Shown here: one piece after another, positions 1 through 5,386 of the stretch | How the letters are laid out: each line of letters opens with the position of its first letter | How positions within the stretch are numbered: the first letter of the stretch is position 1 | Assembly: GCA_029288275.1 (NCBI GenBank) | Contig: JARIHM010000097.1 | Span: 1-7,235, forward strand | Origin: Candidatus Saccharimonadota bacterium | Lineage (GTDB): Bacteria; Patescibacteriota; Saccharimonadia; UBA4664 | DNA length: 7,235 nucleotides | Direction: 5' to 3' | Made by a program: the position numbers and the translations under genes | The notes under the pieces: model-generated | Database searches by the model: none | Seen by the model: the letters and a program-made list of their open reading frames with translations, nothing else | Told to the model about the DNA's origin: nothing

Positions 1-2
1 CG

Positions 3-1583
3 GTGGCTGATGGGCGATTATCGAATAACGTAGCGCTGCGGGATGCGGCCAATACCTTTACGGCTGCGAATACCATGGCGAGCCTGAGCCTGGGCGTGCC
101 GCTAGCCGTGGCCAGTGGTGGTACCGGTACGAGCACGCTGACACTAAACGGCTTGGTGATAGGCCAAGGTAGTAGCGCACTCACCGCGATATCGGCTGGG
201 AGCGCAGGTCAATGTTTGCTTTCGACAGCCGGCGCGCCAAGCTTCCAAGCTTGTCCTGGTGGTGGTGCGGGCGTTACAAGTCTTAACGGCCTAACTGGTG
301 CACTTACGGTGGCCAATGCTACGGCGGCTGGGAGTACCATCACCCTGAACGACGCTACCACCGGGGCCAAGGGTATCGCCAGCTTTAACGCGAGTAACTT
401 TACTGTTACGGCTGGTGCGGTTAATACCATTCAGAACATTAGCACTACCGCTACGCCCACCTTTGCCGGCCTCACGGCGGGCACATCGCTCTTTAAGAAC
501 GCGGCCAATAGTCTGCAAGCCTTCCAGGTGCAGACGGCCGGTGGAGCTTCGGTACTGAACGTGGATACAACTAACGCGCGGGTTGGTATCAATAATGCTA
601 CGCCCGGCTACGCACTGGATGTGACCGGTGACATCAATAGCAGCAGCGCGCTGCGTGTGGGTGGTGTGCAGGTCTGTACATCCAGTGGTTGTACTACAGC
701 GGCCGGGAACTACATTCAGAACACCACCACGGCTCAGTCGGCTAGCATTGCGATCCAGAGTGCTAACGATGCTGATGTAACGCTACTCCTAAAGGAGCGG
801 GCGACGCAGGCTGGTAACCTTATTCGGGTGACTGACTCGAGCAATAACCCTATTCTAACGCTCGACAACTTTGGCCAGACTCATTTCTCTGGCGGCAAGG
901 TCACAATTGATAGCGCCGTTGGCATTGGTGATTCGGCCAGCACGGGTCAGCAACTGCGCATCACTACGGGTGTGGCCAGTACCATCGGCCTGACGGTAAA
1001 CGGCACCATCGGTCAAACGGCCGATATTGCGCAGTTTAATACCCTTGGTAGTGGCAGTTTGATCTATGGCGCAAATGGCGTACTGACGCTCACGGGCACG
1101 CAGCTCGTGAAGCCCAGCGGCTCGGACTCGGCCACAGCCTTTGTGGTGCAAACGGCTGGTGGTACGCCGTTTGTAACGGCCGACTCAACGGCCAGTAAGC
1201 TGACGGTGACGAACCTCGTAGCCAGCACAACGCTGACCGTGAATGGCCACATTGTGACCGGCGGTTCGGCGCCAGGTATTGCAGGTGGCAGTGCCGCCTG
1301 CACCAGCCCAACAGTGAGCGTGAGCGGCACCGACATTGCTGGGCTCATTACGGTCACAACGGGTACCGGCTGCGCGTCTACCGGCAAGCTGGCTACTGTT
1401 ACCTTTGCCAGTGCCTTTGGCGCCGCGCCGCGGGTGGTATTAACTCCAGCCGGGTCCAATGCGGCCGGCCTGCGCTATTACTACGATGCATCCACCATTA
1501 GCACTACGGCCTTTGATCTTGATACGGCTACGACGCCGGCCGACACTACAACGTACAAATTTAGCTACCAAGTACTGCAATAA
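3..1583 (+). CDS. Tail-fibre-like repetitive surface protein, 3' part (probably 5'-truncated by the window)
   Basis: The frame is open from the window edge, with GTG at base 3 as the first possible start. The 526 visible residues have no signal peptide, so the true N-terminus probably lies upstream. Composition is extremely rich in Gly, Ala, Ser, Thr, Val and Asn, with few charged residues. It contains phage-fibre-like phrases such as LNGLTGALT (about 94-102) and YALDVTGDIN (203-212). A degenerate unit of about 100 residues recurs near 174-196 (FQVQTAGG), 273-296 (IRVTDSSN) and 380-402 (FVVQTAGG), as expected for a beta-rich fibre. The last 100 residues (about 430-526) form a distinct, probably globular C-terminal domain rich in Tyr/Phe beta-strand patterns. 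The six cysteines fall in three close pairs: 71/84, 225/230 and 433/457. I infer an exported, perhaps trimeric, adhesion fibre; the ligand is unknown. The family resemblance is from memory of CPR and phage fibre proteins. Confidence 0.8.
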   Translation: MADGRLSNNVALRDAANTFTAANTMASLSLGVPLAVASGGTGTSTLTLNGLVIGQGSSALTAISAGSAGQCLLSTAGAPSFQACPGGGAGVTSLNGLTGALTVANATAAGSTITLNDATTGAKGIASFNASNFTVTAGAVNTIQNISTTATPTFAGLTAGTSLFKNAANSLQAFQVQTAGGASVLNVDTTNARVGINNATPGYALDVTGDINSSSALRVGGVQVCTSSGCTTAAGNYIQNTTTAQSASIAIQSANDADVTLLLKERATQAGNLIRVTDSSNNPILTLDNFGQTHFSGGKVTIDSAVGIGDSASTGQQLRITTGVASTIGLTVNGTIGQTADIAQFNTLGSGSLIYGANGVLTLTGTQLVKPSGSDSATAFVVQTAGGTPFVTADSTASKLTVTNLVASTTLTVNGHIVTGGSAPGIAGGSAACTSPTVSVSGTDIAGLITVTTGTGCASTGKLATVTFASAFGAAPRVVLTPAGSNAAGLRYYYDASTISTTAFDLDTATTPADTTTYKFSYQVLQ

Positions 1584-1614
1584 AAACACCCCCAGACGTC
1601 GAAACGTCCGGGGG
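1584..1614 (-). terminator. Intrinsic terminator in a convergent gap, reading on the minus strand
   Basis: The hairpin spans 1589-1614. CCCCC (1589-1593) pairs with GGGGG (1610-1614), GACGT (1595-1599) pairs with ACGTC (1604-1608), and the loop is CGAA. The single odd pair, A1594/C1609, is a mismatch in plus RNA but a G-U pair in minus RNA. The run of A at 1582-1586 gives a U-tract only on the minus strand. It therefore mainly ends the minus-strand operon (1621-2181). It may also act as a weak, U-tract-less stop for the convergent fibre gene, whose stop codon is 5 bases away. Confidence 0.8.
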
Positions 1615-1620
1615 CAAAGC

Positions 1621-1722
1621 TCAGTCGGCCGCGGTACTGGTAGCCTCGGCATGTCGCTGGCCATCGTTATCGCTGAGATAATCCTTGAATTCGATGTTGA
1701 ACCACTTGGGTTCGCTGGGCAT
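1621..1722 (-). CDS. Small 33-aa ORF, translation-coupled, unknown function
   Basis: ATG at 1722-1720 opens a 33-codon frame ending in TGA at 1623-1621. The product begins MPSEPKWFNIEFKDYL and ends in an Ala/Thr-rich, acidic tail (STAAD). It has no cysteines and no membrane segment. A near-ideal ribosome binding site (GGAGG, plus-strand CCTCC at 1728-1732) lies 5 bases before the ATG. The start is only 15 bases after the stop of the 147-aa gene, so the two are probably co-transcribed. A terminator begins 6 bases after the stop. The fit between a strong binding site, the gap size and the terminator position makes a real small gene likely. No family is recognised. Confidence 0.6.
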   Translation of the reverse strand: MPSEPKWFNIEFKDYLSDNDGQRHAEATSTAAD

Positions 1723-1737
1723 TATTTCCTCCAGCTG

Positions 1738-2181
1738 TCAGCGGTCGGAGGTCAGGAAGTCGACTAGCTCGCTCACAAGCGCATACCAATCGGCCAGTGA
1801 CGCAGTCTGGTATCCATCCGCGTCCGGGCTGATCCGGAACCCGGTAGGTGCGCTTGAGTAGCGGATGCGCATTTCATCAGACGATCGCACCAGGCTGTCA
1901 CTCTCGAAGTAGTACCAAGACCGCAGTTCGGGAATGCTCAGGGCTGCGGACACCAGCATGCCCAGCTCGCTCAGGAGCTGCCTCTCGATGGCCGTCTTAT
2001 CCTTGGCGCGCTGGGCGAGCTTCGCCGGATCGATGGTGGCCAGGCCTGCCTCCGCCTGGAGGAACTCGGCCGCCAGGAGATGGCGGACCAGTTGCTGAAG
2101 TACGCGTAGGGCCGAGGTGGTCATAGTCGAGATAACTGCCGCTGAGCCTAGACCGGTTTCGGCTTCGTGAAGGGCTTCCAC
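1738..2181 (-). CDS. Hypothetical protein, 147 aa
   Basis: I do not recognise a family. The start is taken as GTG at 2181 because GGAGG (CCTCC at 2186-2190) lies 4 bases upstream; the first internal ATG (residue 20) lacks such a site. Residues 1-82 look mostly alpha-helical, with Leu/Ala heptad-like stretches (LQQLVRHLLAAEFLQAEAGL). Residues 83-147 are mixed and aromatic (RSWYYFES, RIRYSS, LADWYALVSELVDFL). There is no signal peptide, membrane helix or cysteine, so it is probably cytoplasmic. It has its own extended -10 promoter just downstream of tRNA-Arg and is followed at 15 bases by the 33-aa ORF, forming a two-gene operon. The last helix (SLADWYALVSELVDFL) is amphipathic and could be a binding surface. 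Confidence 0.75.
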   Translation of the reverse strand: MEALHEAETGLGSAAVISTMTTSALRVLQQLVRHLLAAEFLQAEAGLATIDPAKLAQRAKDKTAIERQLLSELGMLVSAALSIPELRSWYYFESDSLVRSSDEMRIRYSSAPTGFRISPDADGYQTASLADWYALVSELVDFLTSDR

Positions 2182-2220
2182 GATTCCTCCTTATGAGGAT
2201 GGATCGAATGAGACTGGCAC

Positions 2221-2249
2221 ACTATACCATTTTTTAAGCCCTAAAACAA
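2221..2249 (-). promoter_or_regulatory. Promoter of the 147-aa/33-aa operon
   Basis: On the minus strand TTGTTT (plus 2244-2249) is followed by a 17-base spacer and TATAGT (plus 2221-2226). TGG immediately before the -10 makes it an extended -10. The predicted transcription start near 2214 leaves a leader of about 32 bases containing the GGAGG site. The -35 lies 8 bases past the tRNA CCA end. Confidence 0.65.
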
Positions 2250-2256
2250 TAATTGC

Positions 2257-2332
2257 TGGCGCCCCGGGAGGGAATCGAACCCCCGACGCTCTCCTTAGGA
2301 CGGAGACGCTCTATCCACTGAGCTACCGGGGC
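2257..2332 (-). tRNA. tRNA-Arg, anticodon CCU, CCA encoded
   Basis: All arms fold on the minus strand. The acceptor GCCCCGG (from 2332) pairs with CCGGGGC (2267-2261). The D-stem is GCUC/GAGC with loop AGUGGAUA. The anticodon stem is UCUCC/GGAGA with loop GUCCUAA (plus 2295-2301), giving anticodon CCU (plus 2297-2299). The variable loop has 5 bases, and the T-arm is GGGGG-UUCGAUU-CCCUC with one G-U pair. Discriminator G (2260) is followed by a genomically encoded CCA (2259-2257). It decodes AGG. Position 32 is G, which is unusual because C or U is normal there and it faces A38. No terminator separates it from the downstream 147-aa gene, so read-through may supply some of that mRNA. Confidence 0.96.
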
Positions 2333-2343
2333 GCGTGCCTAGG

Positions 2344-2352
2344 ATTATAGCA
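2344..2352 (-). promoter_or_regulatory. Extended -10 promoter of tRNA-Arg
   Basis: The minus strand reads TGCTATAAT, a perfect TATAAT (plus 2344-2349) with the TGn extension. The -10 ends 11 bases before tRNA base 1, predicting a leader of only about 5 bases. No convincing -35 is seen at 17 bases (CGCCCG), consistent with an extended -10 promoter. Confidence 0.7.
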
Positions 2353-2390
2353 TTGTTGGGCCAAGGCGGGCGGACTACGGTTGCTCGGGC

Positions 2391-2425
2391 ATAAAAATAG
2401 CCCACCCGGTGTGAACCGAGTGGGC
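2391..2425 (-). terminator. Intrinsic terminator of the paired CX3H/CX2C micro-gene operon
   Basis: The stem has GCCCAC (2400-2405) pairing with GTGGGC (2420-2425) and CGGT (2407-2410) pairing with ACCG (2415-2418), with a 4-base loop. C2406/A2419 becomes a U-G pair in minus RNA. Five A at 2393-2397 supply the minus-strand U-tract. It lies 9 bases after the TAG of the second micro-gene and upstream of the tRNA promoter, insulating the two units. Confidence 0.85.
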
Positions 2426-2433
2426 CAGACGGC

Positions 2434-2607
2434 CTAGTAGTAGCCTTGGCAGCTGGTACAATAGCGCGGATTCTTGACGCCGGCCGCCACGGCCTCATTT
2501 GAATCCACGTAGGTGGTTTTTCTTTCGTGCTTCTTTTTGCAGTGGGCCTCAGCGAGCTGCTGTCTGATCGCGATAGCTTGCTGATGAGCCGCGGATCGCC
2601 GTAGCAT
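2434..2607 (-). CDS. 57-aa putative zinc-binding micro-protein B (CX3H...CX2C), paralogue of its upstream neighbour
   Basis: ATG at 2607 overlaps the TGA of the upstream gene as TGATG, so translation is probably by re-initiation; TAG ends at 2434. The N-terminus is MLRRSAAH, followed by a likely helix rich in Gln and Ala. Four potential metal ligands follow: C23, H27, C50 and C53 (CTSC). It ends in GYY. Hand alignment to the upstream 65-aa protein gives about 24 identities in 54 columns with one gap. These include RSAAH, C, H, TY, EAV, NP and CTxC, so the two arose by duplication. Codons differ freely, so the duplication is old. A zinc-stabilised basic fold that binds nucleic acid or protein is plausible but inferred; no named family is recognised. 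A terminator follows directly. Confidence 0.72.
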   Translation of the reverse strand: MLRRSAAHQQAIAIRQQLAEAHCKKKHERKTTYVDSNEAVAAGVKNPRYCTSCQGYY

Positions 2608-2804
2608 CACTGGGGAGGACGGTTATCGTACCAGCCATGGCATCCGGTACAGAAGGCTGGATTAGGAATGCCGTTTTCGACAGCTTCCCGCGAACCTGCG
2701 TATGTCATTTTCTTTTTGCCGTGAGCCTGTTCGCACTGCTTGTCTTTCAGTGCCTGTTGCCCCCTAAGGAATCTCTTATGAGCAGCTGATCTCTTGAATC
2801 CCAT
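2607..2804 (-). CDS. 65-aa putative zinc-binding micro-protein A (CX3H...CX2C)
   Basis: ATG at 2804 is preceded by AAGGAG (plus CTCCT at 2811-2815) at 6 bases. The protein is strongly basic in its first half (KRSAAHKRFLRGQQALKDKQ) and carries C24, H28, C52 and C55 (FCTGC) in a C-X3-H-X23-C-X2-C spacing. It ends in an Asn/Arg/Pro tail (YDNRPPQ) absent from its paralogue. It has no signal peptide or membrane helix, so it is probably cytoplasmic. It is the first gene of a two-gene operon: an extended -10 promoter upstream, a TGATG overlap with paralogue B, then a terminator. The ligand pattern suggests a small zinc finger or ribbon; the target is unknown. I recognise no established family. Confidence 0.78.
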   Translation of the reverse strand: MGFKRSAAHKRFLRGQQALKDKQCEQAHGKKKMTYAGSREAVENGIPNPAFCTGCHGWYDNRPPQ

Positions 2805-2834
2805 ACTGCGCTCCTTGGCTAAACGACGCTCAGG

Positions 2835-2843
2835 ATCATACCA
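2835..2843 (-). promoter_or_regulatory. Extended -10 promoter for the paired micro-genes
   Basis: The minus strand reads TGGTATGAT (TATGAT at plus 2835-2840). The predicted start near 2828 gives a leader of about 24 bases carrying AAGGAG. No good -35 at 17 bases. It lies back to back with the promoter of the plus-strand PH-domain gene, so the two RNA polymerase footprints overlap. Confidence 0.6.
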
Positions 2844-2857
2844 TAGTGGCCGGCAAA

Positions 2858-2866
2858 TGCTACAAT
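2858..2866 (+). promoter_or_regulatory. Extended -10 promoter giving a leaderless PH-domain mRNA
   Basis: TGCTACAAT ends at 2866. Exactly six bases (CTAATC) separate it from ATG at 2873, so the expected transcription start is at or next to the A of the ATG. There is no Shine-Dalgarno sequence. Its -35 zone overlaps the divergent minus-strand -10. Confidence 0.6.
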
Positions 2867-2872
2867 CTAATC

Positions 2873-3421
2873 ATGAGCGGTAAAGCAAAACCCACCGAAC
2901 CGCACTTGTTTCCCGGTCAGCTCAAAGGCGAGCGCGTGGAACTGGTGTTCCGGCAGCATCCGCTCGTGATGCGCAAGGCGCTGCTGCTGGGCCTGCTGGC
3001 CATCACTCTAGGCGTGCTGCCGCTCGATTTTCCGCAGATTTACAGTTCCGAGGCGCTGGCCGGCTTCTTTACTAAAGTGGCACTGATCGTTCCGGTGATT
3101 GTGCTGATCATCTGGTTTTATCGGTGGATTGGGTGGTACTACAGCATTTATATTGTGACCGATCGGCGGATTGTCTGGATCCGCCAGCGCGGCTTCTTTG
3201 ACCGGGCCGTGCAGGAGTGGCAGTTGGACAAGATTTATAACGTGAACTATCACGTGAACGGTTTCCAGGCGGCTATCTTCGGCTATGGTGATATCATGGC
3301 CAAGACGGTAATTGGTGAATTTGTGATGCCCAAAATTCACCATCCGGTCGACATTCACCGCCACATTATGGAAGCAGTGCAGGCAGCAGGTGGCCCGCAG
3401 GACCAGCCGTTCGACAATTAG
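2873..3421 (+). CDS. Membrane protein with bacterial PH-like domain (YdbS/DUF304 type), 182 aa
   Basis: Two hydrophobic segments lie at about residues 32-50 and 66-88, forming a helical hairpin in the cytoplasmic membrane. A soluble domain follows, beginning YYSIYIVTDRRIVWIRQRG (89-107). The pattern of an aromatic membrane exit, then TDRRI, then a strand, then a glycine-rich stretch (FGYGDI) and IHHPVDIHRHI, is typical of the bacterial PH domain family. Such proteins are membrane-associated and their ligand is mostly unknown. The start is set at ATG 2873 rather than an in-frame GTG at 2846, because a -10 element ends 6 bases before the ATG and nothing supports translation from the GTG. The foldase gene follows after about 57 bases, suggesting a shared envelope role. 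Confidence 0.85.
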   Translation: MSGKAKPTEPHLFPGQLKGERVELVFRQHPLVMRKALLLGLLAITLGVLPLDFPQIYSSEALAGFFTKVALIVPVIVLIIWFYRWIGWYYSIYIVTDRRIVWIRQRGFFDRAVQEWQLDKIYNVNYHVNGFQAAIFGYGDIMAKTVIGEFVMPKIHHPVDIHRHIMEAVQAAGGPQDQPFDN

Positions 3422-3463
3422 CAGCCGGTCGTGTAGCATGGGCACAAAGGGGTTTTCCCGTTT

Positions 3464-3470
3464 AAAGGAG
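3464..3470 (+). promoter_or_regulatory. Ribosome binding site setting a TTG start
   Basis: AAAGGAG at 3464-3470 lies 8 bases before TTG at 3479. The alternative in-frame GTG at 3470 overlaps the site itself and cannot be used with it. Confidence 0.7.
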
Positions 3471-3478
3471 TGTTTGTT

Positions 3479-4597
3479 TTGCCGAAGAAGAACGATGAGC
3501 TGGAACCGACCCAGCCAAAGACCGAGCCGGACGTAGCGCCCAAGAAGACCACCAAGAAAGAGGCTCAGCCAGCGGCAGAGCCAGTAGCTGCCAAGGCCAC
3601 AACGACTGAATCTGCGGCTAGCCCCGCGGAGGCTATGGTAACGACTGAAGCGCCCAAAGCGAACGGCTTTGCTCTAAAGAAGCCTCAGGATCTCAAGAAA
3701 ACGGTCACCATTGGCGCCTCGGTAGTGATTGTACTGTTGGTGCTGGTCACGTTGGTTTTCGGCGTACTGGTGTATGGGTATAAGAGCCAGAACGTAGTGG
3801 TGCGGGCTGTAGCCTCGGTTATTCCGTATCCGGTGGAGCGGGTGAATGGCGCCTTCGTGTCGTACCACGACTACCTATTTGAGGTAGATGCTAATGAGAA
3901 GGCTTACCAGAGCAATGCCAAGCTCAATAACCAGCCGGCGGTAGACTTTAAGTCGGCTGATGGCAAGAAGTTGGTGACGCAGATTAAGCAGCATGCTCTC
4001 GATAAGCTGAAGTCTGATGTAGTGATTGCTCAGCTCGCCTCGCAGAAGAAAGTCACGGTGACCGACAAGGACGTAACTGATTTGACCAATCAGCTCTATC
4101 AGCGGTACGGTGGCAAGGATACGCTGCTGAAGACGCTCAATCAGATTTACGGCTGGAACCTGGCCGATCTCAATAAGGTGATCCGTAAGCAATTACTGGC
4201 GCAGAAACTGCAAGAGAAGGTAACGTCTGACCCGGCTCTGGATGCCCAGGCTAAGGCCAAGGCCACCGATGTGCTGAATAAGCTAAAGGCCGGCGGTGAC
4301 TTTGCCGCCTTGGCCAAGCAGTACTCACAGGCTTCGGACGCCTCAACCGGTGGTGATCTCGGTAACGTTACGGCTGGTCAGCTGCCAGATGATGAGCAGA
4401 AAGCAATTAATGCCTTGCAGGCGGGTCAAATGTCGGACGTAGTGAAGACGCAGTACGGCTACGAGATCTTTAAGGTCCTGGATAAGAGCGGCGATAGCAC
4501 CCATGCACAGCACATCTTGATTGAGCCGATCGACTTCAATAACTGGCTGACCGACCAGGTGAACAAGGCCAAGGTAAATACCTACATTAAAGCTTAA
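3479..4597 (+). CDS. Membrane-anchored parvulin-type peptidyl-prolyl isomerase / foldase (PrsA/SurA-like), 372 aa
   Basis: It would act outside the membrane as a chaperone for exported proteins, helped by cis-trans proline isomerisation. Residues 1-72 are a low-complexity Lys/Pro/Ala/Thr/Glu cytoplasmic tail. A single membrane anchor spans about 76-101 (IGASVVIVLLVLVTLVFGVL). Residues about 115-248 form a helical SurA-N-like chaperone region (VNGAFVSYHDYLFEV, then helices to LLAQKLQEKV). The parvulin core follows at about 260-336, with LKAGGDFAALAKQYS, GGDLGNVTAGQLP and VKTQYGYEIFKV. Two oddities stand out. The usual first strand with HILV is missing before the core, while HAQHILI appears after it (342-348). 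The conserved His of GYHIIKV is Glu. Activity is therefore uncertain and a chaperone-only role is possible. The TTG start is chosen from the ribosome binding site. Tandem stops (TAATAA) end it, and no terminator precedes the next gene. Confidence 0.85.
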   Translation: MPKKNDELEPTQPKTEPDVAPKKTTKKEAQPAAEPVAAKATTTESAASPAEAMVTTEAPKANGFALKKPQDLKKTVTIGASVVIVLLVLVTLVFGVLVYGYKSQNVVVRAVASVIPYPVERVNGAFVSYHDYLFEVDANEKAYQSNAKLNNQPAVDFKSADGKKLVTQIKQHALDKLKSDVVIAQLASQKKVTVTDKDVTDLTNQLYQRYGGKDTLLKTLNQIYGWNLADLNKVIRKQLLAQKLQEKVTSDPALDAQAKAKATDVLNKLKAGGDFAALAKQYSQASDASTGGDLGNVTAGQLPDDEQKAINALQAGQMSDVVKTQYGYEIFKVLDKSGDSTHAQHILIEPIDFNNWLTDQVNKAKVNTYIKA

Positions 4598-4632
4598 TAA
4601 AGCCGAGTAAGTTCAAATGAGCGGCGGCGCCT

Positions 4633-4660
4633 TTGCGGGAGCTGCCGCTCGCGGTATAAT
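4633..4660 (+). promoter_or_regulatory. Promoter of the TsaC/YrdC-type gene, predicting a leaderless GTG mRNA
   Basis: TTGCGG (4633-4638), a 16-base spacer and a perfect TATAAT (4655-4660). GTG at 4668 is 7 bases beyond the -10, so the transcript should begin at the start codon. A 7-bp inverted repeat, GAGCGGC (4619-4625) and GCCGCTC (4644-4650), flanks the -35. Confidence 0.65.
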
Positions 4661-4667
4661 GCGGTGC

Positions 4668-5252
4668 GTGAAGACTCTTGAACCTACAACTTGGGCTACG
4701 GCGGCCGGACATTTACGAGCAGGCAAGATTATGGTGCTGCCAACCGATACACTGTACGGTGTGGTGGGCTCGGCCCTCCAGCCGACTGTAGTGGAACGGA
4801 TTTATGCCTTGCGCCAGCGCGACGCCGATAAACCGCTCATCGTACTCCTAGCTGATGCGGCCGAGCTGGCTCGGTTCGGAGTAACGCCCGACGAGCGCAC
4901 GCAAGCGCTGCTGGAGCGGGTATGGCCCGGGCCGGTCAGCGTAGTTGTGCCCTGCGTAGATCCAGCCTTGGGTTATCTGCATCGAGGCACGCAGGGTCTG
5001 GCTGTGCGGGTTCCGGCCCGGGCCGACCTGCGCGATTGCTTGCGCCAGACTGGTCCGCTGGTGGCACCGAGCGCCAATCCTCAGGGCCAAGAGCCGGCCC
5101 ACTCGATTGCTGAAGCGCAGGCGTACTTTGGTGATCGGGTTGATGGTTACGTAGATGGCGGCCGGCTCGATGCGGCGGCCTCGGCGTTGATAGATGCCCG
5201 CACCGATCCGCCGCGTATTCTGCGGCCGGCACCTGGCTTTCGGCTCGGTTAA
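4668..5252 (+). CDS. tsaC: L-threonylcarbamoyladenylate synthase, YrdC/TsaC family, 194 aa
   Basis: It makes threonylcarbamoyl-AMP from threonine, bicarbonate and ATP, the first step of t6A37 formation on tRNAs reading ANN codons. Motifs are in family order: VLPTDTLYG (23-31), the KPL region in ALRQRDADKPL (47-57), WPGP (86-89), RVP (114-116), APSAN (133-137) and SALID (172-176). The length suits the short TsaC/YrdC type without the C-terminal Sua5 extension. The start is set at GTG 4668, directly after a -10 box. The upstream ATG at 4617 and the ATG at 4659 lie outside or within the promoter and would add residues with no family counterpart. A strong terminator begins 2 bases after the stop. 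The partners TsaB, TsaD and TsaE are not in the window. Confidence 0.9.
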   Translation: MKTLEPTTWATAAGHLRAGKIMVLPTDTLYGVVGSALQPTVVERIYALRQRDADKPLIVLLADAAELARFGVTPDERTQALLERVWPGPVSVVVPCVDPALGYLHRGTQGLAVRVPARADLRDCLRQTGPLVAPSANPQGQEPAHSIAEAQAYFGDRVDGYVDGGRLDAAASALIDARTDPPRILRPAPGFRLG

Positions 5253-5253
5253 G

Positions 5254-5289
5254 CCTAAAGACCCCGCCATGAATGGCGGGGTCTTTAGG
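5254..5289. terminator. Long symmetrical (bidirectional) intrinsic terminator
   Basis: A 17-bp perfect inverted repeat (5254-5270 and 5273-5289) is separated by only GA; in RNA this is about 15 bp closed by a six-base loop. The GC-rich centre (GACCCCGCC) is flanked by AAAG and CTTT arms, so either strand has a U-rich 3' flank. It ends the tsaC transcript and can stop minus-strand read-through from the right-hand genes. Confidence 0.85.
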
Positions 5290-5386
5290 TAAGGAGCAGC
5301 TTGCCTTGATCGCTCTATTGCTTGAGCATGCTCAGCTACAATGCACGGCGAAGCTCGGCTCGTCATGGGATGTTAAAACATATAAA
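5290..5386. other. Convergent intergenic gap between two terminators
   Basis: About 97 bases lie between the terminator of tsaC and that of the minus-strand unit. It contains a perfect 12-bp palindrome, TGAGCATGCTCA (5323-5334). No open frame with a ribosome binding site was found; the 11-codon ATG frame at 5341 has no such support. No RNA family is recognised. Confidence 0.4.

Noticed and set aside
1064..1459. 131-codon minus-strand open frame inside the fibre gene
   Set aside because: Fully antisense to a well supported coding region, with no ribosome binding site and Pro/Val/Ala-rich composition mirroring the sense repeats.
1..1583. Tandem-repeat or CRISPR-like array in the fibre gene
   Set aside because: The repeats are at protein level and degenerate; no regularly spaced identical DNA units are present.
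2846..2872. Upstream GTG start for the PH-domain protein
   Set aside because: It would place the -10 box inside the coding sequence and has no ribosome binding site.
3008..3445. 145-codon minus-strand open frame opposite the PH-domain gene
   Set aside because: Antisense shadow; the sense frame has membrane helices and a recognisable domain.
4617..4667. Upstream ATG starts (4617, 4659) for the tsaC-type gene
   Set aside because: Both precede the predicted transcription start and would add residues not found in the family; the 4659 ATG is part of TATAATG.
4848..5366. 172-codon minus-strand open frame opposite the tsaC-type gene
   Set aside because: It runs through the symmetrical terminator and antisense to conserved YrdC motifs; it resembles no family.
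5341..5376. 11-codon plus-strand frame MHGEARLVMGC
   Set aside because: No ribosome binding site or correctly placed promoter; too short to support alone.
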